9,018 bases of DNA from Rhabdothermincola sp036846205 (GCF_036846205.1 NZ_DAIUCK010000116.1:1-9018); one strand, 5' to 3'; numbered from the stretch's first letter, positions 1 through 7,184 are shown. Made by a program: numbers and translations. Notes: generated from the sequence alone by a model not told the origin.

Positions 1-2361
1 GAAGATCACCCCCACCAGCACGCCCAGCAACGCCCCGAACACGGCCACGATCACGGCCTCCAGGCGGATCATCCGGCGAATCTGCGGGCGCAGCATGCCG
101 ACCGCCCGCAGCAGGCCCAGCTCCCGGGTGCGCTCGAACACCGAGAGCGCCAGGGTGGTGACGATGCCGATCACCGCGATGATCACGGCCAGCAGCAGGA
201 ACACCGTGATGACCGCCAGGAGCTGGTCCACCTGTGACTCCTGGCTGCCGATGAACTGCTCGCTGTCCTCGACCTCGAGCTGTGGGTAGTCGGCAACAGC
301 CGCTTCGATGGCCGCCCGGGCCTCCGCCTTGCTCACCCCAGGTGCGGTCTTGGCGAGGACCATGAAGTCCGTCTGGTCGGTGAAGTTGTCGCGATAGGTG
401 GCCGAATCGACCATCCAGTTGCCGACGATGCTCGAGTCGTCGTAGATCGCCAACACCGGGAGCTGCACGGGACCGGTCTCCTGGAAGACGACCGTCAGCA
501 CATCACCTGCCGACACGCCAAGCTCGCGAGCGGGGTCAGCGTTGATGAGCAGACCCCGGCCGTCGGTGATGGCTCCCGCCACCACGTGGAGATCGACGAG
601 CTCCGGCAGAACCGAGTAGTCCATGGTGCTGAACTGCTTCACCGAGTCACCTACCTGCATGCGGCCCTGCTGGAGCGAGCTGACCGCAGTGAGCTCGGGC
701 CGTTGGCGCAGCCGCTGCGCCACCTCCGGGGAGAACCCGAAGAACGAGTCCGTTCGCACGTACCAGTCGGCATTGACACTCCCCCGCAGCGAGGACACGA
801 ACGAGTCCCGCAACGAGAAGCCCACCACGAACGACATCGACACCAGCGCCAGCCCGATCATGAGCGCCGCGGCCGTGAACGCGGTCCGGCTCGGCTCGCG
901 GGCCGCGTTCTGCCGGGCCAGCTCGCCAGTGACCTTGTAGAGACGGCGGAACGGCAGCCCGAGCACCCGCGCCACCGGGCTGGCGAACGCGGCGCTGAGC
1001 AGTGCGACGCCGATGAAGACCACCAGCGCACCAGCTCCCAGCGCAGCGAAGAGCGGCAGCGTGTCCGGTGCGCTGAGCAGCGCCCACGCGATCGATGCCG
1101 CACCCGACGCCACCAGGACGGCGCCGATGGTCCCGAGCAGCCGCACCGACCCCAGGGAGAGCCGGAACCCTTCACGCATCGCCGCGACGGGTGGGATGCG
1201 CGTCGCCCACACCGCAGGCAACACTGCGGACACGAGCGTGGTGCCGATGCCGACCGCAAAGGCTGCGACGATCGTGCTCGGCGAGACAATCAAGCGAGTC
1301 TCGTCGGTGCCGAATCCACCCGCGGCCAGGATGAGGTTCAGCACCACCGCCAGCCCCAGACCGCCGAAGACACCGATCACCGAGGCCAGCAGGCCGACGA
1401 GGAAGGCCTCACCGAAGACCGAGCCCGCGACCTGGGTGCTGCTCGCGCCCACGGCCCGGAGCAGCGCCATCTCCCTGATCCGCTGCCCGACCACGATGAG
1501 GAAGGTGTTGAAGATCAGGAAGGCGGACACGAACAGGGTGATGAACGCGAAGGCCAGCAGCACGGAACCGAACACGTCGATGATCGACCCCAGATCGGCC
1601 TGGCTCTCCTCCACGACCTGTTCGGTGCGTACCACCTCGTAGCCGGGCGGGAGCACCGCTGCGATCCGCCGCTCCACGTCGGCACTGTCGGCGCCTGACG
1701 CGAGCTGCACCTCGATCTGCTGGTACCTGCCCTCCAGGTTGAACACCGACTGAGCCTCGGGGAGGGTGAAGCCCACCAGATAGGCACCGGCGAGCGCATT
1801 GGCCTCGCCGAACTTGAAGGTGCCGACGAGCCGGTAGGTGCCGTTGCCCTTCGGGGTCTGCACGGTCACCGTGTCGCCCACCTGGTATCCGGAAGCCTGG
1901 TAGAGACGCTCGTCGAACGCGACCTCGTCCCGGGCCGCCGGGGCGGCTCCCTCGGTGAGGATGACCTGCGAGAGCGACGGCTCGGTAGGCCAGCTCACCC
2001 CCAGCGGCGGCCCTGCCGTCGGCAACACGGCCTTGCCCGAGGGGTCGATCACCACCGCCGGGATGCCTCCGGCGGAACCCTGGGCGGCGGCGACCCCCGG
2101 CACCCGCTGCACCTCGGGGAGCAGTTCTTCGGGCACCGGCCCCGCAGAGCCGAACGCGCCGGTGTCGAAGCGCTCTCGGGCCCGCACCGTGAGATCGATG
2201 TTCGCGTTGATGTCCCGGAAGAGCTGGTCGAACTGCGCGCGCACACTGCTGGTGAGCGTGAACGATGCAACAACGAACGACACCCCGAGGATCACCACGA
2301 TGGTCGTGAGGAGGAATCGGATCTTGTGCTGGAACAAGCCCTTGATCGTCACCTTCAGCAT
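1..2361 (-). CDS. FtsX/MacB-type ABC transporter permease (C-terminus cut by window edge)
   Basis: Membrane subunit of an ABC exporter of the FtsX/MacB/LolCE class, which moves lipids, peptides or drugs across or out of the membrane; the substrate cannot be read here. The open frame gives 787 residues with no stop, so the last few dozen residues lie outside the window. A first membrane helix is at about 16-36, followed by a large extracytoplasmic domain to about 260 and the first FtsX unit at about 263-390. Extra helices lie near 405-460, a helix near 493-515 precedes a second extracytoplasmic domain (about 525-705), and a second FtsX unit starts at about 710. The hallmark cytoplasmic motif occurs twice, REMALLRAVGAS (296-307) and RELGLLRAVGML (746-757), which shows the internal duplication. 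The ATG start has AGGAG 9 nt upstream. It lies 34 bp downstream of its ATPase gene and is surely co-transcribed with it. Confidence 0.93.
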   Translation of the reverse strand, partial: MLKVTIKGLFQHKIRFLLTTIVVILGVSFVVASFTLTSSVRAQFDQLFRDINANIDLTVRARERFDTGAFGSAGPVPEELLPEVQRVPGVAAAQGSAGGIPAVVIDPSGKAVLPTAGPPLGVSWPTEPSLSQVILTEGAAPAARDEVAFDERLYQASGYQVGDTVTVQTPKGNGTYRLVGTFKFGEANALAGAYLVGFTLPEAQSVFNLEGRYQQIEVQLASGADSADVERRIAAVLPPGYEVVRTEQVVEESQADLGSIIDVFGSVLLAFAFITLFVSAFLIFNTFLIVVGQRIREMALLRAVGASSTQVAGSVFGEAFLVGLLASVIGVFGGLGLAVVLNLILAAGGFGTDETRLIVSPSTIVAAFAVGIGTTLVSAVLPAVWATRIPPVAAMREGFRLSLGSVRLLGTIGAVLVASGAASIAWALLSAPDTLPLFAALGAGALVVFIGVALLSAAFASPVARVLGLPFRRLYKVTGELARQNAAREPSRTAFTAAALMIGLALVSMSFVVGFSLRDSFVSSLRGSVNADWYVRTDSFFGFSPEVAQRLRQRPELTAVSSLQQGRMQVGDSVKQFSTMDYSVLPELVDLHVVAGAITDGRGLLINADPARELGVSAGDVLTVVFQETGPVQLPVLAIYDDSSIVGNWMVDSATYRDNFTDQTDFMVLAKTAPGVSKAEARAAIEAAVADYPQLEVEDSEQFIGSQESQVDQLLAVITVFLLLAVIIAVIGIVTTLALSVFERTRELGLLRAVGMLRPQIRRMIRLEAVIVAVFGALLGVLVGVIF

Positions 2362-2395
2362 GCCGGATCGCTCCTGATCTCTCTCGAGCCGGCTC

Positions 2396-3160
2396 TCAGC
2401 GACTCGCCTGCTTCAGACGGTCCAGGACCCGCTCGGGAGTGGGGTCAGCCAGCTCCCCCACGATCCGCCCGTCAGCGAGGAACACGACCCGATCGGCATA
2501 GCTGGCCGCGACCGGGTCATGGGTGACCATCACCACGGTCTGGCTGAGGCTGTCGACCGCTCGGCGCAAGAACCCGAGGATCTCCGCCCCGGCCCTGCTG
2601 TCGAGGTTGCCGGTCGGTTCGTCGCCGAAGATGATCGTGGGCCGACCCACCAGGGCACGGGCCACCGCCACCCGCTGCTGCTGGCCCCCCGACAGCTCGC
2701 TCGGGCGGTGCCGGAGGCGGTCGCGCAGCCCGACGGTGTCGATCACCGAGTCGAGCCACTCGCGATCGACCTTCCGCCCCGCCAGGTCGAGCGGGAGGGT
2801 GATGTTCTCGATCGCGTTGAGGGTCGGCACCAGGTTGAACGCCTGGAAGATGAAGCCGACGTGATCACGCCGCAGGCGGGTGAGCCGGCGCTCGCTCAGC
2901 GCGCCCAGCTCGGTGTCGCCGATGAAGACCTGGCCGGAGGTGAGGTTGTCGAGCCCCGCGACGCACTGCATGAGCGTCGACTTGCCGGACCCCGAGGGCC
3001 CCATGATGGCCGTGAAGCGCTGGGCTTCGAACTCGACGGTCACCCCGTCGAGCGCGTGCACCTCGGTGTCCCCGGTTCCGTAGATCTTGGTGGCCTCGAC
3101 GGTGCGGGCCGCGGCCGTGGAGGCCGACGGCGAGCCCGATGGCATGGCGGTGGCGGTCAC
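2396..3160 (-). CDS. ABC transporter ATP-binding protein, LolD/MacB family
   Basis: ATPase that powers the FtsX-type permease encoded just downstream. From the GTG start it is 254 residues, normal for the family. Walker A is GPSGSGKST (54-62), the Q-loop glutamine is Q106, and the signature LSGGQQQR is at 156-163. Walker B is IIFGDEP (176-182, catalytic E181), the D-loop follows in GNLDS, and the switch histidine is H214 in VTHD. All catalytic elements are intact. The start is ambiguous. I chose GTG at 3160 because AGGGAG lies 7 nt upstream; an in-frame ATG at 3205 has GAGGGG about 9 nt upstream and would add 15 residues. The region before about residue 20 is a low-complexity Ala/Ser stretch that does not align with family cores. 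It is the first gene of the leftward operon, with a large inverted repeat in its leader. Confidence 0.93.
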   Translation of the reverse strand: MTATAMPSGSPSASTAAARTVEATKIYGTGDTEVHALDGVTVEFEAQRFTAIMGPSGSGKSTLMQCVAGLDNLTSGQVFIGDTELGALSERRLTRLRRDHVGFIFQAFNLVPTLNAIENITLPLDLAGRKVDREWLDSVIDTVGLRDRLRHRPSELSGGQQQRVAVARALVGRPTIIFGDEPTGNLDSRAGAEILGFLRRAVDSLSQTVVMVTHDPVAASYADRVVFLADGRIVGELADPTPERVLDRLKQASR

Positions 3161-3167
3161 GCGTTCA

Positions 3168-3173
3168 CTCCCT
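3168..3173 (-). promoter_or_regulatory. Ribosome binding site supporting the GTG start of the ABC ATPase
   Basis: On the minus strand this reads AGGGAG, 7 nt before the GTG at 3160. It is the main reason for preferring the shorter ATPase. The competing ATG at 3205 has its own purine-rich stretch, GAGGGG, so the choice is not settled by sequence alone. Confidence 0.5.
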
Positions 3174-3225
3174 GAGATCTGGCGCGTCCTCGCTCCACCC
3201 GGCATCTCACACGACCCCTCGCACC

Positions 3226-3273
3226 TTCTGGCATGTCAAACGCGTGCCAGAGCACGCGTTTGACATGCCAGAA
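3226..3273. repeat. Perfect 22-bp inverted repeat with 4-nt loop
   Basis: The left arm (3226-3247) and right arm (3252-3273) are exact reverse complements around the loop CAGA. The right arm begins GCACGCGTTTGACATGCC. The element lies 120 bp downstream of the phosphodiesterase stop and 65 bp upstream of the chosen ATPase start, all on the minus strand. It could end transcription from the phosphodiesterase gene, and being symmetric could act in both directions. Neither side has a T-tract, so it is not a classical intrinsic terminator. A dispersed palindromic repeat (REP/MITE-like) or a large operator is also possible. TTGACA occurs in each arm facing outward, but no convincing -10 follows at 16-18 bp. 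Confidence 0.85.
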
Positions 3274-3393
3274 CGGCAGGGGTGGGTGAAGCGGTGACGC
3301 TGCTGTCCGACAGAGCCTACGGAACACGGCCCCGAACCCCCACCCATTCCGGCGCGGTGGACCGGGACCGCCGCTCGGGCGCGGAGCCGCCGC
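3274..3393. other. Intergenic spacer after the phosphodiesterase gene
   Basis: With the inverted repeat and the ATPase leader, the gene-free stretch is 3161-3393, 233 bp. This part is GC-rich and I see no open frame with a ribosome binding site or other strong element. Antisense frames crossing it are shadows of the phosphodiesterase gene. Confidence 0.5.
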
Positions 3394-4947
3394 CTACGGG
3401 CGCACGTAGACGAAGCCGTACGCTTCGTCCCGATACGGGACTCCGCTCTCGGTGAGCGCGCCGGCCCAGTTACCGGTACAGGACGGGTCGGTCTCTTCCA
3501 TCCCATGGTCGGCGACGAGGAAGAACGCCGTTCGGTCGAACACCCCCGCCCGCTCGACCGCGGCCAGGACCTCGCCGATGCGCCCGTCGGTGTCGCGCAC
3601 ACTCGCGGCGGCGATCTCCGAGTACGGCCCACCCTCGTGGAAGGCGGCATCGGTCAGAGAGAAGTTCACCCAGGTGAACCGGGGCAGCGGCCACGACCTC
3701 CCGCGGTGATGACCGCTCCAGATGCCCACGAACTGCTCGGTCGCGGTGTGATCGATCAGCGACGACCAGCGGTACTCCTTCACCGGCCGCACGAACATCT
3801 GGCTGGTGTGGGGCAGCTCCTCGGCCGGTGGGGGTCGGTCGATCTGCTCTCCCCGGCGCATCAGGTCGAAGATCGAGTAGTCGGCCCCCGTGTCACAGGG
3901 CTCGTTGATCGAGACCGCCACCGAACCCGGGAACGCTCGCTTGACAGCCTGGTAGAGGGTCTCGACCCCCGGCTCCAGGGTCTCCATGGCCGTGACCCAG
4001 GTGGCGGGCGAGTTGGTGACGAGCTGGGTCTGCTTGACGCGGTCCCACCACGCGTTGTGGAGGATGCCGTGGTGCCCCGGATACGCGCCCGTCAGGATCG
4101 TGGTGTGGTTCGGCAAGGTCACCGTGGGCAACGACGACATCGCCCCGTGGGCGAGGGTGGTGCCCATGGCCATCAGCCGGGCGATGTTCGGCGCCTCCCC
4201 TCTCGCCACGAGGTCATAGAGGACATTCGCGTTGGCGCCATCGAGCAGGAACCCGACGACATGCGCGGGCGGCGCCGACGAGGAGTCGATCAGCTCCACC
4301 AGTGGCTCGCCGTCCTGGCGGGCGAGCAACGCGTCGTCGCGCTCGCCACCGTTCAGACCGAGGCCCCTCCTCGGTGGCGCGCCCATCAACGTGAGCACGG
4401 TGGGTGCCACGTCGACCAGCCGGCACGCCCGGGGCACCATCCCGAGCTGGCGCACGCCCGCCCCCGCGAGGACGAACGGCGCCCGGGCCTGCACGACGTC
4501 GATCGAACCGTGCTCGCCACGATGACCGCCGTGATCCTCCCAGTTGTGCGCGGCGGTGTGCACCGCCACGAGATCCGGCGCGGCCGGATGGTCGAAGAGC
4601 TGGCCGAGCTGCTCGTACGCGAAGGGGTACGCGTTCTCGGTGCGGGACGGGTAGGGAGTGGCGCGCTCGTCGTCCAGCGGCGAAAAACGGTCGGTGCGCT
4701 GGTCGCCAAGAGGGTTCCGCCCCTCGACCGCCAGCTCCTCGAACGACCAGCCGTGGCCGTCGGCCCGGCGCCGCACCCGCACCCGGCCATCGACCGCGGC
4801 CGCTTCGTAGGTGTCGACGTCGACCTGACGCAGAACCATCTCGACCAGGTGCGCCAACGCCGGGTCGAGCAGTGCCCCCTCCGCTCGCGCCACCGCGTCG
4901 AGGTGCTCGTCGGTCGCCGGTCGGGAGCGGTGTTCGGTCGTGGCCAT
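3394..4947 (-). CDS. Type I phosphodiesterase/nucleotide pyrophosphatase-like protein (alkaline phosphatase superfamily, permuted order)
   Basis: Predicted metal-dependent phosphodiesterase or phosphatase of 517 residues. The second half has the start of the NPP fold: metal-ligand D236 in FLLDG, the nucleophile motif PTVTLPNH with T277, GAYPGHHGI, then D433 and H437 in TDAAFHEGGP, and D480/H481 in VADHGMEE. The chain ends about 35 residues later, before the last metal histidine usually found in the family. The first half (about 125-190) instead looks like the C-terminal part of this fold: DHGGHRGEHGS with H146, then APFVLAGAGVR and VDVAPTVLTLMGAP. A full ligand set is therefore present but rearranged. 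No signal peptide is visible, so it is probably cytoplasmic. No Shine-Dalgarno precedes the ATG, so a leaderless transcript is possible. The substrate is unknown. Confidence 0.88.
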   Translation of the reverse strand: MATTEHRSRPATDEHLDAVARAEGALLDPALAHLVEMVLRQVDVDTYEAAAVDGRVRVRRRADGHGWSFEELAVEGRNPLGDQRTDRFSPLDDERATPYPSRTENAYPFAYEQLGQLFDHPAAPDLVAVHTAAHNWEDHGGHRGEHGSIDVVQARAPFVLAGAGVRQLGMVPRACRLVDVAPTVLTLMGAPPRRGLGLNGGERDDALLARQDGEPLVELIDSSSAPPAHVVGFLLDGANANVLYDLVARGEAPNIARLMAMGTTLAHGAMSSLPTVTLPNHTTILTGAYPGHHGILHNAWWDRVKQTQLVTNSPATWVTAMETLEPGVETLYQAVKRAFPGSVAVSINEPCDTGADYSIFDLMRRGEQIDRPPPAEELPHTSQMFVRPVKEYRWSSLIDHTATEQFVGIWSGHHRGRSWPLPRFTWVNFSLTDAAFHEGGPYSEIAAASVRDTDGRIGEVLAAVERAGVFDRTAFFLVADHGMEETDPSCTGNWAGALTESGVPYRDEAYGFVYVRP

Positions 4948-4953
4948 GCCTCA

Positions 4954-4959
4954 AGCGTA
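4954..4959 (-). promoter_or_regulatory. Possible -10 element of a leaderless phosphodiesterase promoter
   Basis: The minus strand reads TACGCT, which fits TAnnnT, ending 6 nt before the ATG at 4947. This would put the transcription start at or next to the start codon. That agrees with the lack of a usable Shine-Dalgarno and with the common use of leaderless mRNAs in actinobacteria. No good -35 is seen, so this is only a candidate. Confidence 0.25.
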
Positions 4960-5003
4960 GGCTGCGATCCTGCGCCGGGAAGAACGTCGCCACCCGCAGG
5001 AGT

Positions 5004-5036
5004 GGCGGGCGAACGGCGGGTGAATGGTGGCTGAAT
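5004..5036. repeat. Three tandem imperfect 11-bp repeats
   Basis: The units are GGCGGGCGAAC (5004-5014), GGCGGGTGAAT (5015-5025) and GGTGGCTGAAT (5026-5036), with shared pattern GGYGGSYGAAY. They sit in the divergent region between the phosphodiesterase and dehydrogenase genes, ending 33 nt before the dehydrogenase ATG. The 11-bp period is close to one helical turn, as in stacked regulator sites. A chance run in GC-rich DNA cannot be excluded. Confidence 0.45.
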
Positions 5037-5054
5037 GGCAAACCGAGCGAAGGC

Positions 5055-5060
5055 GAAGGA
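5055..5060 (+). promoter_or_regulatory. Ribosome binding site of the acyl-CoA dehydrogenase
   Basis: GAAGGA ends 9 nt before the ATG at 5070. It fixes the start within a frame that stays open far upstream, antisense to the phosphodiesterase gene. Confidence 0.6.
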
Positions 5061-5069
5061 CGGACGACG

Positions 5070-6278
5070 ATGACGGCAGCGCCCGGCGAGAAGCGGTTCG
5101 GTGAGGGGGACGCCCACGACTTCCTCGAGCTCGACGCGCTGCTCTCCGACGAGGAGCGCCTGCTGCGGGACACGGTCCGCCAGTTCGTCGGCGACCGCAT
5201 CCTCCCCGAGGTCGGCGACTGGTTCGAGCGGGGAACCTTCCCCAAGGAACTGGCCAAGGAGATGGGTGCACTCGGCCTGCTCGGCATGCACCTCACGGGC
5301 TACGAGTGCGCCGGCACGAGCGCGGTGGCCTACGGCCTGGCGTGCCTGGAGCTCGAAGCGGGCGACAGTGGGGCCCGCAGCTTCGTGTCCGTGCAGGGCT
5401 CGCTGGCGATGTTCCCGATCTGGCGGTTCGGCAGCGAGGAGCAGAAGCAGGAGTGGCTTCCCAGGATGGCTGCCGGGGAGGTCATCGGCTGCTTCGGCCT
5501 GACCGAGCCCGACTCGGGCAGCGACCCCGCCAGCATGCGGACCACGGCTCGGCGGAACGGATCGGACTGGATCCTCAACGGCACGAAGATGTGGATCACC
5601 AACGGCGGCATCGCCGATGTCGCCATCATCTGGGCCCGGACCGACGGCGACTCGGGTACGCCCGGCTACGCGGGGTTCATCGTCCCGACCGACACACCCG
5701 GCTTCACCGCCAACGACATCCCGAAGAAGCTCTCGCTGCGAGCATCGGTGACCTCCGAGCTGGTCCTCGACGACGTCCGGCTCCCTGACTCGCTCCGGCT
5801 ACCCGAGGTGGCCACCATGCGCGGACCGCTGTCGTGCCTCAACGAGGCCCGCTACGGGATCCTCTGGGGGGCGATGGGCGCGGCGCGCGCCTGCTACGAG
5901 GCGGCGCTCGCCTATGCCAAGGATCGGGTGCAGTTCGGCGTGCCCATCGCCTCGTTCCAGCTCACGCAGCGCAAGCTCGTCGAGATGATGGTGCGAGTCA
6001 ACAAGGGCACCCTGCTCGCCCTGCACCTCGGCCGCATGAAGGACGAAGGTCGGCTCACCTCCGCACAGGTCAGCTTCGGCAAGATGGACAACGTGCGGGA
6101 GGCCCTGTGGGTGGCTCGCGAGGCCCGCTCGGTGCTCGGCGCGAACGGCATCACCCTCGAGTACCCCGTCATCCGCCACATGAACAACCTCGAGAGCGTC
6201 TTCACCTACGAGGGCACCAACGAGGTGCACACCCTGGTGCTCGGGCAGGCGATCACCGGCCTCAACGCCTTCACCTGA
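5070..6278 (+). CDS. gcdH: Glutaryl-CoA dehydrogenase-like acyl-CoA dehydrogenase
   Basis: FAD-dependent acyl-CoA dehydrogenase of 402 residues, full length for the family. GcdH converts glutaryl-CoA to crotonyl-CoA plus CO2 in lysine/tryptophan degradation and passes electrons to ETF. From memory of human GCDH, these stretches match closely: GYECAGTSAVAYGL (77-90), GCFGLTEPDSGSDP (140-153), the flavin-side KMWITN (173-178), ARYGILWG (260-267) and the ending ITGLNAFT. The catalytic base is E381 in YEGT. Residues binding the substrate carboxylate appear kept: E96, R103, S104, S107 and V108 correspond to human E87, R94, S95, S98 and V99. Y380 and E96 suggest the decarboxylating type. The start is fixed by GAAGGA upstream. 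No lysine-pathway or ETF gene lies beside it, so another short-chain acyl-CoA substrate remains possible. Confidence 0.9.
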   Translation: MTAAPGEKRFGEGDAHDFLELDALLSDEERLLRDTVRQFVGDRILPEVGDWFERGTFPKELAKEMGALGLLGMHLTGYECAGTSAVAYGLACLELEAGDSGARSFVSVQGSLAMFPIWRFGSEEQKQEWLPRMAAGEVIGCFGLTEPDSGSDPASMRTTARRNGSDWILNGTKMWITNGGIADVAIIWARTDGDSGTPGYAGFIVPTDTPGFTANDIPKKLSLRASVTSELVLDDVRLPDSLRLPEVATMRGPLSCLNEARYGILWGAMGAARACYEAALAYAKDRVQFGVPIASFQLTQRKLVEMMVRVNKGTLLALHLGRMKDEGRLTSAQVSFGKMDNVREALWVAREARSVLGANGITLEYPVIRHMNNLESVFTYEGTNEVHTLVLGQAITGLNAFT

Positions 6279-6282
6279 CGAC

Positions 6283-7158
6283 TCAGGCGCGGCTGCGCCG
6301 GGCGCTCGCCGCGAGCTGACGCACGATCGAGCCTGCGGCCAGGTGGAAGAGCGGCTCCAGGCCACCTTCCACGATCACCAGGGCATCGGAGCGGATGCCG
6401 TTGACGATCGAGACCCGGCCCTGTCCGATGCGCAAGGTCGCGGCGGTGCCTTCCATCCGCACTCCGACCGCCAGCACGACCGGGCTCCACAACAGCAGCG
6501 AGCGCACAACGGTGTGACCGAGGTACGAAGGCAGCGCCTCGGCCAGCAGGTGGACGACCAGGTTCGCGTCGTCGCCAGACGGCAGCTCCGGCTCAGGGAG
6601 CGCCGGCGCGACCCGCACCGCGACCTTCAACGCGCCGGCCACCGCCACCGCGGGGAGGAGTGCCGGCAGCACCAGCGCCACCGCGGCCACCTGTCCCACC
6701 GTCGCGAGCACGCCGGCAGGGCGGCGGCTCAGCAACTCGTCGGCGAGCAGGCCAGCGCCGTTCATGAGCAAGCTGCTGAGCTGGGCTCGAGCCACGGTGG
6801 CCCGGGTCGAGCGCACCACCGGCGCCGGGAAGACGGCCTCGAGGGTGGTGGCATCGAGAGGCATGCCGGCCTCGGCGCACGCCCGGGCGTAGGCCACCAG
6901 CGCCTCGGTGGTCTCGTCCGGGTCGGCCGGACCCAGGAACTCCTGCCAGGCTCCGTGGACCCACGCCAGCACCCGGCAGCCGTTGACATCGGCGACCGTG
7001 ATCACCAGCTGCTCGCGGGTACGGGAACCGAGCCCCGTCCCCGGCAGGTGGGCCTCCAGCAGGCCGGGAGCGACTCGTCCCAGCTCAGCCACCCAGGCCC
7101 CTAGGCGCCGAACCCGTGCCGCGGGGCGCTCCCCGTCCCCTTCCATCACCATCAACAC
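6283..7158 (-). CDS. AhpD/CMD-like domain fused to a probable SCP2-like lipid-binding domain
   Basis: A 291-residue protein with no firm family name. Residues about 20-145 resemble the carboxymuconolactone decarboxylase/AhpD fold. RTREQLVITVADVNGC (46-61) followed by H68 matches the family's E-x(n)-CxxCxxxH signature, with E49, C61 and H68 present. The second cysteine position is L64, so normal AhpD thiol chemistry is unlikely. A hydrophobic Ala/Val/Leu stretch spans 148-185 and could be buried helix or membrane-associated. Residues about 208-285, with GRVSIVNGIRSDALVIVEGG and LEPLFHLAAGS, look like an SCP2 sterol-carrier-type domain, which binds lipids or acyl-CoA. The start is GTG at 7158, with GGAG 12 nt upstream within a hairpin loop; in-frame ATGs at 7152 and 7146 are alternatives. 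It is convergent with the dehydrogenase gene, 4 bp between stops. Confidence 0.8.
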   Translation of the reverse strand: MLMVMEGDGERPAARVRRLGAWVAELGRVAPGLLEAHLPGTGLGSRTREQLVITVADVNGCRVLAWVHGAWQEFLGPADPDETTEALVAYARACAEAGMPLDATTLEAVFPAPVVRSTRATVARAQLSSLLMNGAGLLADELLSRRPAGVLATVGQVAAVALVLPALLPAVAVAGALKVAVRVAPALPEPELPSGDDANLVVHLLAEALPSYLGHTVVRSLLLWSPVVLAVGVRMEGTAATLRIGQGRVSIVNGIRSDALVIVEGGLEPLFHLAAGSIVRQLAASARRSRA

Positions 7159-7160
7159 TA

Positions 7161-7184
7161 CGGCCGGGCTCTCCAGCCCGGCCG
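7161..7184 (-). promoter_or_regulatory. 10-bp hairpin with the ribosome binding site in its loop
   Basis: Perfect 10-bp arms (7161-7170 and 7175-7184) enclose the tetraloop. On the minus strand the loop is GGAG, the only Shine-Dalgarno-like sequence ahead of the CMD-SCP2 gene, and the stem ends 2 nt before its GTG start. This arrangement could expose or mask the ribosome binding site, but a regulatory role is inference. Confidence 0.45.

Noticed and set aside
586..1698. Long plus-strand open frame (370 codons) opposite the permease gene
   Set aside because: It is rich in Arg/His/Glu/Gln with no fold-like pattern, as expected for the antisense of GC-rich coding DNA. The minus-strand frame has clear FtsX motifs and helices.
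3233..3265. Outward-facing TTGACA promoters in the inverted repeat
   Set aside because: TTGACA is present in both arms, but no acceptable -10 follows at 16-18 bp in either direction.
3664..3679. Inverted repeat GTTCACC/GGTGAAC with 2-nt loop
   Set aside because: It lies inside the phosphodiesterase coding sequence (the FTWVNF segment) and is short enough to be chance from codon use.
3505..5034. Plus-strand open frame of 509 codons opposite the phosphodiesterase
   Set aside because: Composition is typical of an antisense shadow, and it runs through the phosphodiesterase start region without domain motifs or a ribosome binding site.
4404..5069. In-frame N-terminal extension of the acyl-CoA dehydrogenase by 222 residues
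   Set aside because: The extension is Arg/Pro-rich and antisense to the phosphodiesterase. The ATG at 5070 has a ribosome binding site and gives a standard 402-residue family length.
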